Part shown: one piece after another, positions 1 to 10,249 of the stretch
How the letters are laid out: every line of letters begins with the position of its first letter
How positions within the stretch are numbered: position 1 is the first letter of the stretch
NCBI RefSeq assembly: GCF_020497125.1
Contig: NC_059084.1
Span: 9,575,501-9,639,500 of the forward strand
Direction: 5' to 3'
Origin: Mauremys mutica
Taxonomy: Eukaryota; Chordata; Testudines; Geoemydidae
DNA: 64,000 bases
The notes under the pieces: model-generated
Told to the model about the DNA's origin: nothing
Database searches by the model: none
Seen by the model: the letters and a program-made list of their open reading frames with translations, nothing else
Translations under genes and position numbers: made by a program

Positions 1-1080
1 TTGTAGACTGATAGGAAATCTCTCAGTGAGCATTTACTAATATGCTCAGCAATACTTTTTATAGTAAAATAAGACAATAATACACAGGTGTAACGTGCAT
101 TATACTTAAGGAGATTTGCTTCATTTTCTAACAGAAATGGCAGCGTTACTCTTACAGTAGCTATTGGGTGTGAAGTCTAGAGGCTTCTAACTCTGTTGGG
201 ATTCTGGCCACTACAGTAATGTGATTTTTTTCATCCACTGCATTAATTTGCTGATTGATTTGTTTGTTCTTAGGTGGCTGTCTCCATATTGTCTAATTTT
301 CTCAGAATCACAGAACTCTCGAAAACCCTATATGTCATTTTTGCCTCCTTCATTTCCCCTTTCCCCAACCTCCTGGCCCACTGGTAGGGTTGCTCACTTC
401 AATGCATTCTTTGGTGCTTCTCTTTAATCTAGTTTTAAATGATTCAAATTATGGTGCATCCACTGTGTCCTCTGGGATAATCCGTCATGATGTGAGAGAC
501 TTCATTGCTAAGAAGCCTTCTCTTCTAAATAATCATGCTAATGGCTAATCTTTTATTTTCAGAGATTGCTCCATATTGTTTGTCCACCCTCCCATCCTAA
601 TTTTATTTTGATGGAATGGAATACCAGCCATGCCATCCTCCTGCCTGAAGTTAATGTATTCATTAGTTATAATTGCTTCCAATATGTCCTCACCAATCTT
701 AGTCTTCTGGTAACTTAATGGTTTTGATTGGATGTTCAACACTTTTATCTGAGTTAATTTACTATTCATAGTACAGTGATGGAGTATTCATTTTGTTACC
801 CAGATTACAGCTGTAAATGGAGTTATACATCATCGACGAGAGCGCCACAGAGTCATTTAGCATAAAAATGCCTCCCAGTTATCTTGAAGCAGCAAAGATA
901 GGCACATAAAACTTTGTGTCTCCCAATGCTTCCTGCCCAAAGTTGGCTGAATTCATTACCCTTGCTATGAATTGCCGCAAAATCCTGAATACACACACAT
1001 TTATAGATGCATATAAATTATGCAGGAAGCAATTGAATAAAATGAAACATTTGAAAAGAATGGTAAAGGGAAGTAATTGT
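1..1080. other. Unique AT-rich non-coding DNA
   Basis: I see no gene, RNA gene or recognisable repeat here. The open frames are short, lack motifs and overlap on both strands, as expected by chance in AT-rich vertebrate DNA. A pyrimidine-rich stretch near 340-380 is the only compositional feature. Confidence 0.5.
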
Positions 1081-1084
1081 TAAA

Positions 1085-1140
1085 GCATGGGATTGGGTTT
1101 CAGGAATCCTGGCTTCCAGTCCCTGTTCTAATGGATTTAG
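1085..1140 (+). repeat. Possible MIR SINE fragment
   Basis: The phrase reading GGATTTCAGGAATCCTGGCTTCC-like resembles the internal part of a MIR SINE in plus orientation, as in the longer copy at 15381-15574. It is short and diverged, so this is a weak call. Confidence 0.3.
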
Positions 1141-1639
1141 GAGGATGGAATGGAGATGATAAAATCATAAAATTGCTGCCTAGGAAGAAAAACTGTTTAG
1201 GTCTCCTCCGGTTCCAGCCTGAAATCTCCTTTTACTATAGTAGCGCTAACACCTGATGACACAGCTGCTTGATTTTGCCACTAAAGATGTGTACAATGAT
1301 GATCAGATTTATTCTATTCTGAATGGTTCTTATACCACTCTAATCACGGTAGTATCTGAGCACCGTCCAGTAGTGCATGAAGTGATGTGACTAATTTCTG
1401 TCACATGTGGTTCATTCTTTCTCTCATCCTCTCTTTTTATGTTAGAGAAGCAAGAAGTGCATCTTGCAATTGGAGGAGAAGGTGGTGGTCCTTAGTTCCT
1501 GTGGGAATTGGTTCTACAGTCTCTTCTGCACAGACGAGTTTTACCCTTGTCGTGGGAAGTTCTACTGTGCCTGAGGAATTGAGGTGTCAACCGTAGTCTT
1601 CATCCTACCAGAATTAGGTGATTTTTCAAATATAATGGG

Positions 1640-1950
1640 TCCAGGTCATTGAAGTTAATGGACAAGTTGCTAAGGAGGAGTATGAAAGAATAGCCCAAGC
1701 ATACAGGGGCAAAATCAGAAAGGCTAAGGCAACCAAAATGAGTTAAACCTAGCAAGGGACATAAAAGCCAATAAGAAGAGGATCTTTAAATACATTCAAG
1801 CAAGAGAAAGATGAAGGAAAGTGTATGTCCTCTATTTAGTAGGGAAAGGAGATCTGATAACTGACGACATCAGGAAGGCTAAGGTGTTTAATGCCTATTT
1901 TGCTTCAGTCTTCACTAAAAAGGTTCATAGTGACCAAATATTCAGTGCAA
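1640..1950 (+). pseudogene. CR1 LINE fragment, broken ORF2 upstream of the RT core
   Basis: Conceptual translation of the plus strand gives AKEEYERIAQAYRGKIRKAK, then after a stop and a frame change DIKANKKRIFKYIQARER, and further on a segment ending FNAYFASVFTKK. This is the linker between endonuclease and reverse transcriptase in CR1 ORF2, and it matches the same region of the minus-strand CR1 at 38404-40595 (EEYKNIAQAWRGVIRKAKAQ there). At least two stops and one frameshift make it dead. It covers roughly 100 codons of an ORF2 that normally has about 900-1000. A ribozyme-bearing repeat abuts its right end at 1956. The CR1 family call is firm; the subfamily is not determined. Confidence 0.8.
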
Positions 1951-1955
1951 TTAAT

Positions 1956-2078
1956 CAGAGGGGTAGCCGTGTTAGTCTGGATCTGTAAAAGCAGCAAAGA
2001 GTCCTGTGGCACCTTATAGACTAACAGACGTATTGGAGCATGAGCTTTCATGGGTGAATACCCACTTTGTCGGATGCT
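1956..2078 (-). mobile_element. Penelope-like (pLTR-type) repeat, copy 1
   Basis: On the plus strand it opens with ATCAGAGGGGTAGCCGTG and continues through TTAGTCTGG, GTCCTGTGGCACCTTATAG and ACTAACAGACG. This family shares its end and body with copies at 17075-17255 and 59383-59467. On the minus strand the 5' part contains a hammerhead-like motif (2032-2078). No RNA polymerase III A or B box is visible, which argues against a tRNA-type SINE. It lies directly against the CR1 fragment ending near 1950, so it probably inserted into it. I infer a Penelope-like element from the ribozyme pattern; no coding part is present here. Confidence 0.6.
2032..2078 (-). ncRNA. Hammerhead ribozyme-like motif, decayed
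   Basis: Read on the minus strand: stem I AGCAT, core CCGACAA, a hairpin with GGGT/ACCC pairing, GAAA, GCTC, then stem I partner ATGCT. The layout matches a minimal hammerhead with a very short stem III (AGCT, self-complementary, so usable in a dimer). The core differs from CTGANGA at two essential positions (U4 to C, G8 to A), so I expect little or no self-cleavage. Confidence 0.5.
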
Positions 2079-2440
2079 AAAGCCAGCCCTGAAAGACTGT
2101 TCTGCTTGCAGCGACTGGAGCCTACTCAAACTCAGGTCCCAGCTCACCGGTAGACTGTTTTGGTTTGCTGGCTGCCTGAGCCTCATCCCGGCCCAAGCCA
2201 GCCCTGGGAGACTGTTCGTTTGCTGGCTGGCTGGGCACCGCCTAGGCCACAGCCAACCCTGATAAACTGTGTGTAAGGGCTGACTCCTTGAGCTACCCAA
2301 GCCCAGGCTTGAGCCTGACTGTGAGTGTTAATCACCCAGCCCTAGTGTGGGTTCCTGGCAGTCTCCTGGTCCTGGCCAGACAGGGCCAGCCTGAGTGGCC
2401 TCCCTCTGAGCGGGAGAGCGAGGGACCATTACAGGGTTAT
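2079..2440. repeat. GC-rich dispersed repeat with internal near-tandem units
   Basis: Units reading CCAGCCCTGAAAGACTGTT, CCAGCCCTGGGAGACTGTT and CCAACCCTGATAAACTGTG recur at roughly 60-110 bp spacing, with GTTTGCTGGCTG phrases between. Composition is much more GC-rich than the flanks. I do not recognise the family; an LTR or satellite-like piece of a retroelement is possible. The open frames on both strands here are shadows of the GC-rich composition. Confidence 0.45.
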
Positions 2441-2444
2441 AATG

Positions 2445-3560
2445 TGCAGAAAATGGTGAAAAGGTGTAATAATAAAGAAAGGCTTCAGACTGAGGTCATC
2501 TTGTTGGATCTGATTCCCATTTACTCAACTTTGACAGTAAAAAGGAATCTTAAACTGTGAGGACATTACAGTTAAACCCACTCAATGGTCCCTTTATACT
2601 GCCAGAATGGTGTAAAAGAGCCTTAGTGTAAATGAGAATCAGGACCATTGAGTTCAATTTTTGGAAGAACTCCCCTACTAACGCTAACATTTTCACATAA
2701 TCACTAATGACCTGTCTATTATTCCTTCCCTCTCCCTGTAAGTCATGTTCTGCTGCTGCTGTTGTCATTTTCGTTTAGATCTGGAATGAGCTTGTATTTG
2801 TTCCTGGTTTAAAAAAAAAGCTTATGTCTCATTGGAATAAAAAGCTGTAACATCGGCTTGAATAATGAGAGGCCAGCTATTGTTTTGAGGCTGCATGTTC
2901 AAAGGAAAGTACACCAAGAGCAGATCACTTCTGGTCACTAAAGACAATGGAAAGTGCCACACAGGAGGTGCCCAGGCATTTATAATGATTTGTGCTCCTT
3001 ACAAAAGACACACAGAGAGAGACTTTCTTGACTGGCAGTGAGCACGCGGATAGACATGTATCAACATGAGCTTGATGGGGAGAATAATATTACTAACCTA
3101 ACTTTAGGCAAAGCAGTGGAATCAGAAGAGCGGTTGTCAATATGCCATATAAATGAGCTACTCCACCTCTGGGAAGTAATTATTATTGTGGAGCTGTTTC
3201 ACTTTAAATTTTAACTGAAACAAATGTTCTGCTTTGTATTTTCTCCATTTTAATTGGAGGAAAATAACTAATTATCTGAGGGAAAGAGTCATTATCAATA
3301 ATTAGCAGCCAGATATTTTTTCCCCCCAGCTAATGACCCAAAGGAAACTCAGGACAGTCAGTGTGTTATCCGGGCATTATTGCACATCATATGAAAATAG
3401 AGGCACATCTTGCAACCTGTAAGAATTAGATCAGAATCATTTGTGGTGTAGGTCTGGTGAGTCCGTAAAAGGGTAGTTTGATTATCATTTTAACGCCCTC
3501 TGTTTTTTGGAAGATACATTTCCATAATTTTTAAATACAATTAATATTATTCAAGAGTCG
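2445..3560. other. Non-coding DNA, possible conserved element at 3160-3330
   Basis: No gene or clear repeat is visible. The stretch at 3160-3330 is AT-rich without low complexity and holds several TAATTA/TAATTG-type homeodomain-like cores (AACTAATTATCTG, AATAATTAGCAG). That is the look of vertebrate conserved non-coding elements, but conservation cannot be seen from one sequence. Confidence 0.3.
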
Positions 3561-3565
3561 GGTTT

Positions 3566-3680
3566 TCAAAAATGTCCCAGGCATTTCCCTTCTTAGAGAG
3601 CGATTTTCAAAACGAATTTAGGAATATAAAGTCCCACTGGCTTTCAATGAGACTGGTGTTAGTAAATTTTATAGGCACAT
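3566..3680. repeat. Short foldback repeat, GATTTTCAAAA type
   Basis: GGGTTTTCAAAAATGTCCCAG and a nearby CGATTTTCAAAACGAATTTAGG belong to an old dispersed family with GATTTTCAAA plus AATGGGA phrases, seen again at 7000-7125, 48605-48715 and 61905-62105. Confidence 0.4.
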
Positions 3681-3689
3681 CATATACTT

Positions 3690-3850
3690 ACAGATTTTAA
3701 GACCGGAAGGGACCATTATGATCATAGGGTTGGACTTCCACCATCCTACAGCCCATAGAACCTCACTTTGTAACTCCTGCATCAAGCCTATATCTTGTGG
3801 TTGATATAGTGAGTATATTTGTAAAAGACATTCAGTCCAATCCATTCAAA
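3690..3850 (-). mobile_element. CR1 LINE 3' end
   Basis: The plus strand reads GATTTTAAGACCGGAAGGG, ACCATTATGATCAT, then TGTAACTCCTGCATCAAGCC. This is the reverse complement of a CR1 3' untranslated end, comparable to the 3' ends at 19205 and 38404. It is 5' truncated, the usual state of CR1 copies. Confidence 0.7.
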
Positions 3851-4164
3851 ATAGATTTTTGTCAGGATCAGGTTTTGATAAAAGTATTGTATCTGTGAGC
3901 TTCAACGTCTTCCCCACCTTATAGTTAAATTACAGATTGGGGTGTTCCCTGTGAAGCCAACGGCAAAACTCCTATTACTTCAATGGTGCCAAGATTTCAC
4001 TACAGATCTATATGAAGAGCACAATCAGAGAAACAGAAACAGCCCAATTCTGTATTCCTTATATATCCACAAGTTCCATTGCAGGCAGTGCAAGCTTTGA
4101 GTCCACAAGAACTGCATGATCAAGGCATTACTCAGTGTCAGAATTTTTAAAGGATGATAACTTA

Positions 4165-4305
4165 TGGGCTATTTATTATTATTTAGATTCCTGTAATGCC
4201 AGACACTTTCCAAACACAGCTCAAGACTGACACACTCCCTGAACCAAAGGACACACAATCCAAAAAAAGACAAATCTAGAGAAAGGGAGGAAAAGGGGTA
4301 TAAAT
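4165..4305 (-). mobile_element. Diverged L2-clade 3' end
   Basis: TTATTATTATTTAGATTCC, then CCAGACACTTTCCAAACACA, then GACAAATCTAGAGAAAGGG matches, in weak form, the reverse complement of the L2-type 3' end seen better at 6826-6990 and 37648-37780. Confidence 0.4.
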
Positions 4306-4479
4306 GCACAAGCCAGGAGACATACTCTGTTAGTGGCACTTTCACCATTGCTTTGTATCTGCGTTTGTAGTCATGATTTAATTTTTATTTTAAGGATGTG
4401 TTTCAAAAGCGCCAACCAAACAGGTGGCAAGTTACATAATGTGGACTGGTGCTCCCTCCAAACATATGTTCCTATTAGC

Positions 4480-4685
4480 ATTACGTCATCTTCCCTCCTT
4501 CCCACCCTGCCCACGCCTTTTGCTTCACTCACCTGTTGTGTCTTATCCTTAAACTCGATTGGAAGCTCTTTCGGGCACTCAGTGACCCTTTACTATATAT
4601 ATTTGTACAGCTCCTAGAACAATGGGCCCCTGATTCCTGAGAGGAGTTTCTATGCTCTATTGTAGTATATATAATAAAAATAATA
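4480..4685 (+). mobile_element. L2-clade LINE 3' end
   Basis: The plus strand shows CTCGATTGGAAGCTCTTTCGG, TTGTACAGCTCCTAGAACAA, TGGGCCCCTGATTCC, and a tail of TATAATAAAAATAATAATT. The order (unit on 'attgtaagctctttgggg', then 'tgtacagc.cctagcacaatgggg', then TAA-rich tail) is that of L2-clade 3' ends. The copy is diverged and non-coding. Confidence 0.65.
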
Positions 4686-4689
4686 ATTA

Positions 4690-5485
4690 GCTTACGTGCA
4701 GTTAGGGCATAGTATCTAAAACAAAATAGTGTTCCATCATTACAAACAAAACAACCAAAGAAGATTCTCCATCCAAGTTGGTTAAAGAAAAAAGGAGATA
4801 TTGGACTAACTAACTTCAATCAAAATGTAACACTAGACACTGTTGGAATTTAGTATCAAATTACACACTAAGGGAGACAAGCCGCTCTACTCATCTTTGT
4901 GTGCCACACAGAACTCTTCTACATGGTGAATCAATGATGTGCAGTTCCCTCTAAAAACAAGAACTAGAGGAGCGAAAACAAAACCTTGTCTCAACAGTTA
5001 TCCTTCAGGATTCAACTTCAAAACTTGTGGGACAAATGAGCTCTGAATAAAGCCATTTTCTAATGAATCATCAACTTCAGCTTCTTTTTTTTTTTGACTA
5101 AACAATTAAACTTTGCCTCCAGGAATCCCTTACATCCTCATCCAAATGCACAAAAATATAAATTCCTCCAAATAATACTCAGAGTTTAGCATGGAAAATA
5201 AAATCACTCCTGCTTGGATATGCGCAAAGCAAGTCTCATTGAGTTGAAAGGGCTTTGGACCCAGCTCAATGAAACAAAGGTGCTCTAGGAATCAGTAAAA
5301 CACACCAGCAAGAAATTCAGGATTCCTAAAAGCTTTTTCAACTGAGGCATAAATTTAGTATCTAACAGATGCTCTAAAAATTCAGAAATATCCTCATTAA
5401 TCCTTTCTCTTTAATGTCCCCTTTCATGCCTGCATGAGTTTGTGCATTTAATTTATTCTTCATTGTCATCAATTTTCTTAAAATG
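4690..5485. other. Unique AT-rich DNA
   Basis: No gene or repeat recognised. A run of ten T at 5085-5094 is the only simple-sequence feature. Confidence 0.4.
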
Positions 5486-5487
5486 TG

Positions 5488-5955
5488 TCATGCTTCAATT
5501 AAAATTGTTATTACAGCTTTCATTGATGCAACATCATCCTTAAGTTCCTCCTGGGTAGAATTCCCAGCTTGAACCTTTCCTGCCAAGAGGACGGTTGTCA
5601 GTTTGGCCTTTGAAATCTTTGCAATGTATGGATCCACTTTCGTTTCCTTGCAAGTGAACTTAGAAAAATATAGTTTGTAAAGAAAGGTCTTTGTTACTGC
5701 CTTGCCTATGGTAAGTGCCTCTGTTTTATCTGGCAGCATGTGAGGGAGAACAGGAAGCCATGATAGATGCACTGGGGTAAAGGGGGTGGTAAGTGGTTGG
5801 AGTGACAGACAAAGCAAGAGGACATTCTTATGTGCCATGAGCTGTTGGCTCAAGGGCCTGTGTAGTTTGGGGGAAGCCAAGGCAGCTGCATATTCAATCA
5901 ATTTTTTTGTCTCATGTTTTAAAATTACGCAATATGATTCTTCTTTCATTGACAT
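5488..5955 (-). pseudogene. Unidentified 155-codon open frame, possible remnant
   Basis: A minus-strand frame of 155 codons is longer than most chance frames in this AT-rich window. It contains a basic segment (KLYFSKFTCKETKVDPYIAK) and an acidic helix-like end (TQEELKDDVASMKAVITILI). I do not recognise a family, and see no signal peptide, membrane span, zinc-finger or transposase motif. There is no flanking splice-site context that I trust. It stops 38 bp short of a hAT-type element at 5993, so an upstream part could have been displaced. It may be a decayed transposon gene, a retrocopy or chance. Confidence 0.2.
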
Positions 5956-5992
5956 TGGGGCATATTAGAAGTAAATCCACTGGAGTCCTTTG

Positions 5993-6260
5993 CAGGCTGG
6001 CTCCAGCTTTTTTGCCACCCCAAGCAAAAAACGAAAAACCCGATTGAGATGCCGCCGAAGTGCCCCCGAGGAGGAAGACAGGGAGGGAAGGACCCGTCGC
6101 CGAATTGCCACCGAAGACTGGGGCGGGCTGGTAGAGCTGCTGCCAAAGTGCCGCCGCCTCCGACCCGGACGTGCCTCCCCAACAACGGACGGAGTGCCGC
6201 CCCTTTCTGTTGGCCGCCCCAGGCACCTGCTTCCTTCACTGGTGCCTGGAGCCGGCCCTG
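5993..6260. mobile_element. Non-autonomous hAT-type element (GGCGGCTC family), copy 1
   Basis: It is bounded by the 8-bp target duplication GTCCTTTG at 5985-5992 and 6261-6268. The left end is CAGGCTGGCTCCAGC, and the right end reads, inverted, CAGGGCCGGCTCCAGG. An 8-bp duplication with CA-TG ends is the hAT superfamily pattern. The interior is GC- and CpG-rich against an AT-rich background and carries no transposase; the several open frames on both strands are composition shadows. Relatives are at 42794-43015 and 60413-60685. Confidence 0.85.
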
Positions 6261-6269
6261 GTCCTTTGG

Positions 6270-6670
6270 GAATCAGCTAGTGTTAAAACACAGCAAAGAT
6301 ATAGCAACACTGCAAATTAAGGTGTAGTTGTACCCCAGGTTGGCATACCCATGCTAGCTTTAATCTAGCTAGTGGAGATAAAAATAGTCATGAATACATG
6401 GTAGCACAGGCCTTCAGCATGGACAAGCCATGCCAGCTCAAGCCTGCTGGGGACCCTGGGTGTAAACTCAGATTGCTGGCCTGCACTGAGGTCTGTGCCA
6501 TGTGTGCATGGAACCACTTCTGAGCGCACAGAAATCCCAGCGAGTGCACACACATCAGGGTTTGTTCATCTACAATGGATGCCTGCAAAATGGGGGTCTT
6601 TGAAAATCTGAGCAAGCATCTATCTACAAATGTTACTTTAGAAATCCTTGGACAGGCCCAGACAAGAAGG
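6270..6670. other. Unique non-coding DNA
   Basis: Nothing recognised. Short frames on both strands have no motifs. Confidence 0.35.
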
Positions 6671-6825
6671 GGAAAATAGAGACACAGGCCAAGGTTCTCA
6701 AAAATGGGACCAACTCAAAGGAGATTTCCAAGGCCAATGGCTGTTAAGTGCCTAACTCCTACTGACTTGCAATATGATTTATGCAACCAATTGCCATTTG
6801 TGTCTTTCAAAAAAATCTCCCTGTA

Positions 6826-6990
6826 TTATTATTATTATTATTAATTAGTTGTTATTATTCATTTGTAGTTATTTGTATTATCACAGCATATGGGAGCCCC
6901 AGTCACAGACTAGCACCCCATTGTGCTAGGTGCTGTACAAACACAGAACTAAAAGACAGGCCCTGCCCCCATGACCTTACCATCTAGTAT
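6826..6990 (-). mobile_element. L2-clade LINE 3' end
   Basis: The sequence begins with a TTATTATTATTATTA tail and continues ACCCCATTGTGCTAGGTGCT, GTACAAACACAGAACTAAA, GACAGGCCCTGCCCCCATGA and CTTACCATCTAG. This is the reverse complement of the L2-clade 3' end and one of the best-preserved copies in the window. Confidence 0.75.
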
Positions 6991-6999
6991 TTAGGCACA

Positions 7000-7125
7000 T
7001 GCCTGATTTTTCAAAAGTTCAAGTGCCTGGCAGTGCCCATTGATCTCAAATGACCAAATGGAATGGAGAAACTTTGTGGGAGCTGTTGGGTGCTCAGCAC
7101 TTTTGAAAACTCAGACATTTGTCTA
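7000..7125. repeat. Short foldback repeat, GATTTTTCAAAAG type
   Basis: It starts GATTTTTCAAAAGTTCAAG and ends GGGTGCTCAGCACTTTTGAAA, so the two ends are partly inverted copies. It belongs to an old amniote-like dispersed family without coding capacity. Confidence 0.5.
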
Positions 7126-7129
7126 AATA

Positions 7130-8035
7130 TAGACTTCTTAGCCTACCTGTAGCCTTCTATTTTTAAAAAATCTTGGGTATATTAATCACAAAACAGGGGC
7201 GAGGGGTTTGTCATTCTAATAATTGCATAGAAGCAACAGAATACTTTTCAGTACAACACAATGGGTGATTTGGTTACCTTGGCATAAGAAGGCTTGATCT
7301 TGCTCTCCTTAAAGCCCACGGTGATATGTTTGTTAACTTCAGTGGGAGCTTGCTTGGGCTCCAAATCAGCGTGATTGAGGAGAGTGTACGTGATATCAAA
7401 GTAGGGACTTTGCTAGTCGTTAAGGTATCCTATATTAAAACTGTGAGGCATTAAGAAAAAATGTACTCCAGCCAGCAGGGTTTCTTTAGAGACGGTGAAA
7501 AAAATCTCACCAAGCTCTTAAGCCAACAAAAAGCTTCATAAAAATTAATGGAGAGTTTAAAAGTGAGAACAAATTAGAGCAGCAAGAAATAAGAATACCA
7601 AATCCTGATTTGAGTCCCGGAAAAGAAAGAGTGACTTGATGCCAGTCGTCATTACTTTGAAGGGTAAGAGATATCAAAGGAAGGGAATGCCATGTGTTGC
7701 AAAAAAGAACACCAGGGAGTGGGATTCTTGCACCAGTATGGAATCACTGTAGATGGGGAACTCATTTTTAGTTACATTCTTTCTATTTAACTGATTGAAA
7801 ATATGTGAGTGAATTTGGTGCTCAACAAGGTGACTTACTAACAGCCACATTTTTCTAGGGGCTGGATTCTGACACCCGAATGTTGAATAGTAATTGACAT
7901 AATGAGTAAACTATGATGGGGTGTCTATCCCAGACAGGTCAACCAAAGGAGTCTGAGAGCTCAGTTAGCCCACCTGGAGAGTGTGTCAGGCTTGATTTGT
8001 TATTAGATCCAACTGGGGATGAAGAGAGTCTTCTT
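7130..8035. other. Unique non-coding DNA
   Basis: No gene or known repeat recognised. A phrase resembling 'acttcagtgggagc' near 7338 suggests a worn foldback repeat. Confidence 0.35.
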
Positions 8036-8039
8036 CATT

Positions 8040-8745
8040 TAAAATAAATACCAGGAAGGGGCCCAGGCGAGGGGGATAAAGAGGTCCCTCTCTGGGAAGG
8101 GGTGAGGAAGACAGGGTATCCGGGATGGAATTCATCCCTGTGGTGAGCTCTGGAAAAAGGGCAAGGTGCAGAGATGCAGTCCTGAGGGAGCTACATTCCA
8201 GCAGAGAATAAAGGAGCTGGAACCATGTACGGAGAAGCCAGAGGCCAGGGAACCACCAGAGTGGCTCTGCTAAGCAGACAGCACGGGAGCAGCATGAAGG
8301 GTTTGGAGGTAGGAAGTGGCCAAGGGAAACTAGTGTGCCTGAAGAAGCAGACGTAGACGCTTAATACAGCATCGGACTGGAACCCAAAGCAGAGGGTGGG
8401 GCTGGGTTGCCCTACCAACCGAAAGAAGGGGCATGCAGGCCTGACGTAAGGATTATTGATCTCCGGGTAGGGGCTGAAGTCTGAATCTAAAGGGCAAGCT
8501 GAAGGGGCTGACCGATCTCTAGTGTTGGGCCACTTGTTAACTTCTGGTTGTACTTTTGTGACCCTGGAAGGGTTGGAATTAAAAGTGTGACCTGGCCAGA
8601 GATCTGAGTCGCAAGAAGAGAGGCCGTTGTAGGACCAGAGTGATCATCAGCCCAGGGCACAAGAGTGAAAAAAGCTACGACGCCATGCCCAGCCATAAGG
8701 GGATGGGCCAGTGATGAGTCAACTCTTCCACGTACTCCCATTACA
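8040..8745. repeat. GC-rich block, probable retroelement-derived
   Basis: The block is markedly more GC-rich than its flanks, with phrases such as GTGACCCTGGAAGGGTTGG, GAGATCTGAGTCGCAAGAAG and GGACCAGAGTGATCATC. I associate this style with long terminal repeat or untranslated leader regions of reptile retroelements, but cannot name the family and see no gag or pol frames. The frames at 8191-8418 and 8487-8741 on the minus strand are not convincing proteins. Confidence 0.35.
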
Positions 8746-8764
8746 TTCAGTGAGGAGTAGGGTG

Positions 8765-9545
8765 CTGCTCATTGTGAGTAAAGAGGATCAGAATCTGGCC
8801 CTAAAAAGGGAGCAGCAGATGTGCTGGCAAATACCTGCCTTTGTAAGTGCATTATAAATATCTGCAGACTCAAACAGGGTTTTGTCCCCACAATGAATGA
8901 GAGAGAACACATTTCTCAGAGATGCACCCTGCTTGGAAAATGTGATCCAGACAGCTCAGAGCAATCAGGTCAAGAGATAAAGAAAAGGGCGCCATAGAAA
9001 ACCTTTCAACAAAGATTTGTATTGACTTTTTAGTTTGACTTGGCTGTGTGTTTTGCTCACGCCGAGTGGATGTGTTCTGATCACTTGGGTGCTGTGCACA
9101 ATGAATTGCTGTTTATTTTGGAAGTTCTACTTATTTGCTAAGCTTGGTGCTAGTTTGGCAAGGCAGCCAATATGCCATAAAAGTTAGGCCTTTGTTTTGT
9201 TTATTTCTGTTATAGCTTCTGCCCTTAGACTCAGTACCTTTTGGATCAGGGCAGCAGAAAGTGCTAATTCCTCAGTGACCCTGCCGCTCAAGTTGCACAT
9301 ATTTTCAGGACAGTATCAAGGAAACAATTCCAGAAAGAAAGATCCCGGTGTTGTGACTTGTTCTGTTCAAAGCACAGAAATAACTCCGTTTCTTCTCAAT
9401 CTGGGAGCAATTCAATGCCCTCAACTTTTGGGAGGGGAGGCAGAATAACATTTAGGGGAGGCTCACAATTTAGTGTCCTATTAATCCAGGACCTTTTGAA
9501 TGCAAGTTCTTGTCAACTGAATTCACAAATTCCCATTAGTGGGGA
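8765..9545. other. Unique non-coding DNA
   Basis: No recognisable features. The frames at 9197-9573 overlap one another and lack motifs. Confidence 0.35.
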
Positions 9546-9549
9546 CTTG

Positions 9550-9643
9550 AGCCCTGATCTTGCAAACACTTAAGCACATGCACAGTTTTATTCACCTAAG
9601 TAAAGTTATGTACATGCTTAAATGTTTCTAAGATCAAAGCCCA
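9550..9643. repeat. Foldback repeat, CTGATCTTGCAAA type
   Basis: The left end GAGCCCTGATCTTGCAAACA and right end TTTCTAAGATCAAAGCCC are inverted relatives, with AAGCACATG and CATGCTTAA also mirrored inside. Similar foldbacks are at 15113-15240 and 52245-52327. Confidence 0.6.
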
Positions 9644-10102
9644 GATGACTACAGCTTTGTTAGCATTTTAGCAATTTACTAGGACTCCTGTCCAAATAAC
9701 ATATATACTTTAAAAAACAAATACATTCTTAAGCAGCAATTACTAACATTTGGTGACCTTAAAAGGATGAAAAGTACTTGATTAACTAGCTGATGAGGAA
9801 ATAAATAGCAGTAATATAAGGTGACCTTTAAAGAGCAGCTGATGCCTCATGAAAATGTTTTTATAAATGTTCATTTGGAAACATTTCTGCTCACAGTATA
9901 TATCAGGAATATATTTTCTGTATTCCTGCCCCTTTGTTCTCTATCAATAGGGGTCTGATATATCAGAAGTTTGTATTTATATCTGTGGATCCACTGATAT
10001 TCTAGTCTTCCCTGGGCTTTGGAGCGAAGCATTCATTGATGGTCCAATTGTGGTACTGAGTTCCATTAGTAAAACCACATACTAAATAAGGTGTGACTCA
10101 GT

Positions 10103-10242
10103 GGGCCAGATTGCTACCCCCATTCATGTTGAAATGTAACATACACCACTAGCAGTTCCATCGGTTTCATGATTGATTTCAGTAGAATGACCTGTGGTGT
10201 AAGGTGCTATTTAGCATGAATTAGGGGCATTGTAATCTGGCC
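10103..10242. repeat. Foldback repeat, GGGCCAGATT type
   Basis: The left arm GGGCCAGATTGCTACCCCC is mirrored by GGGGCATTGTAATCTGGCC at the right end. About 140 bp long with no coding capacity. A second copy of similar design is at 41205-41337. Confidence 0.6.
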
Positions 10243-10249
10243 ATATTGC

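Noticed and set aside
1956..2078. tRNA-derived SINE interpretation of the TAGCCGTGTTAGTC repeat
   Set aside because: No A-box or B-box and no tRNA-like head or A-rich tail can be seen; the ribozyme layout fits a Penelope-like origin better.
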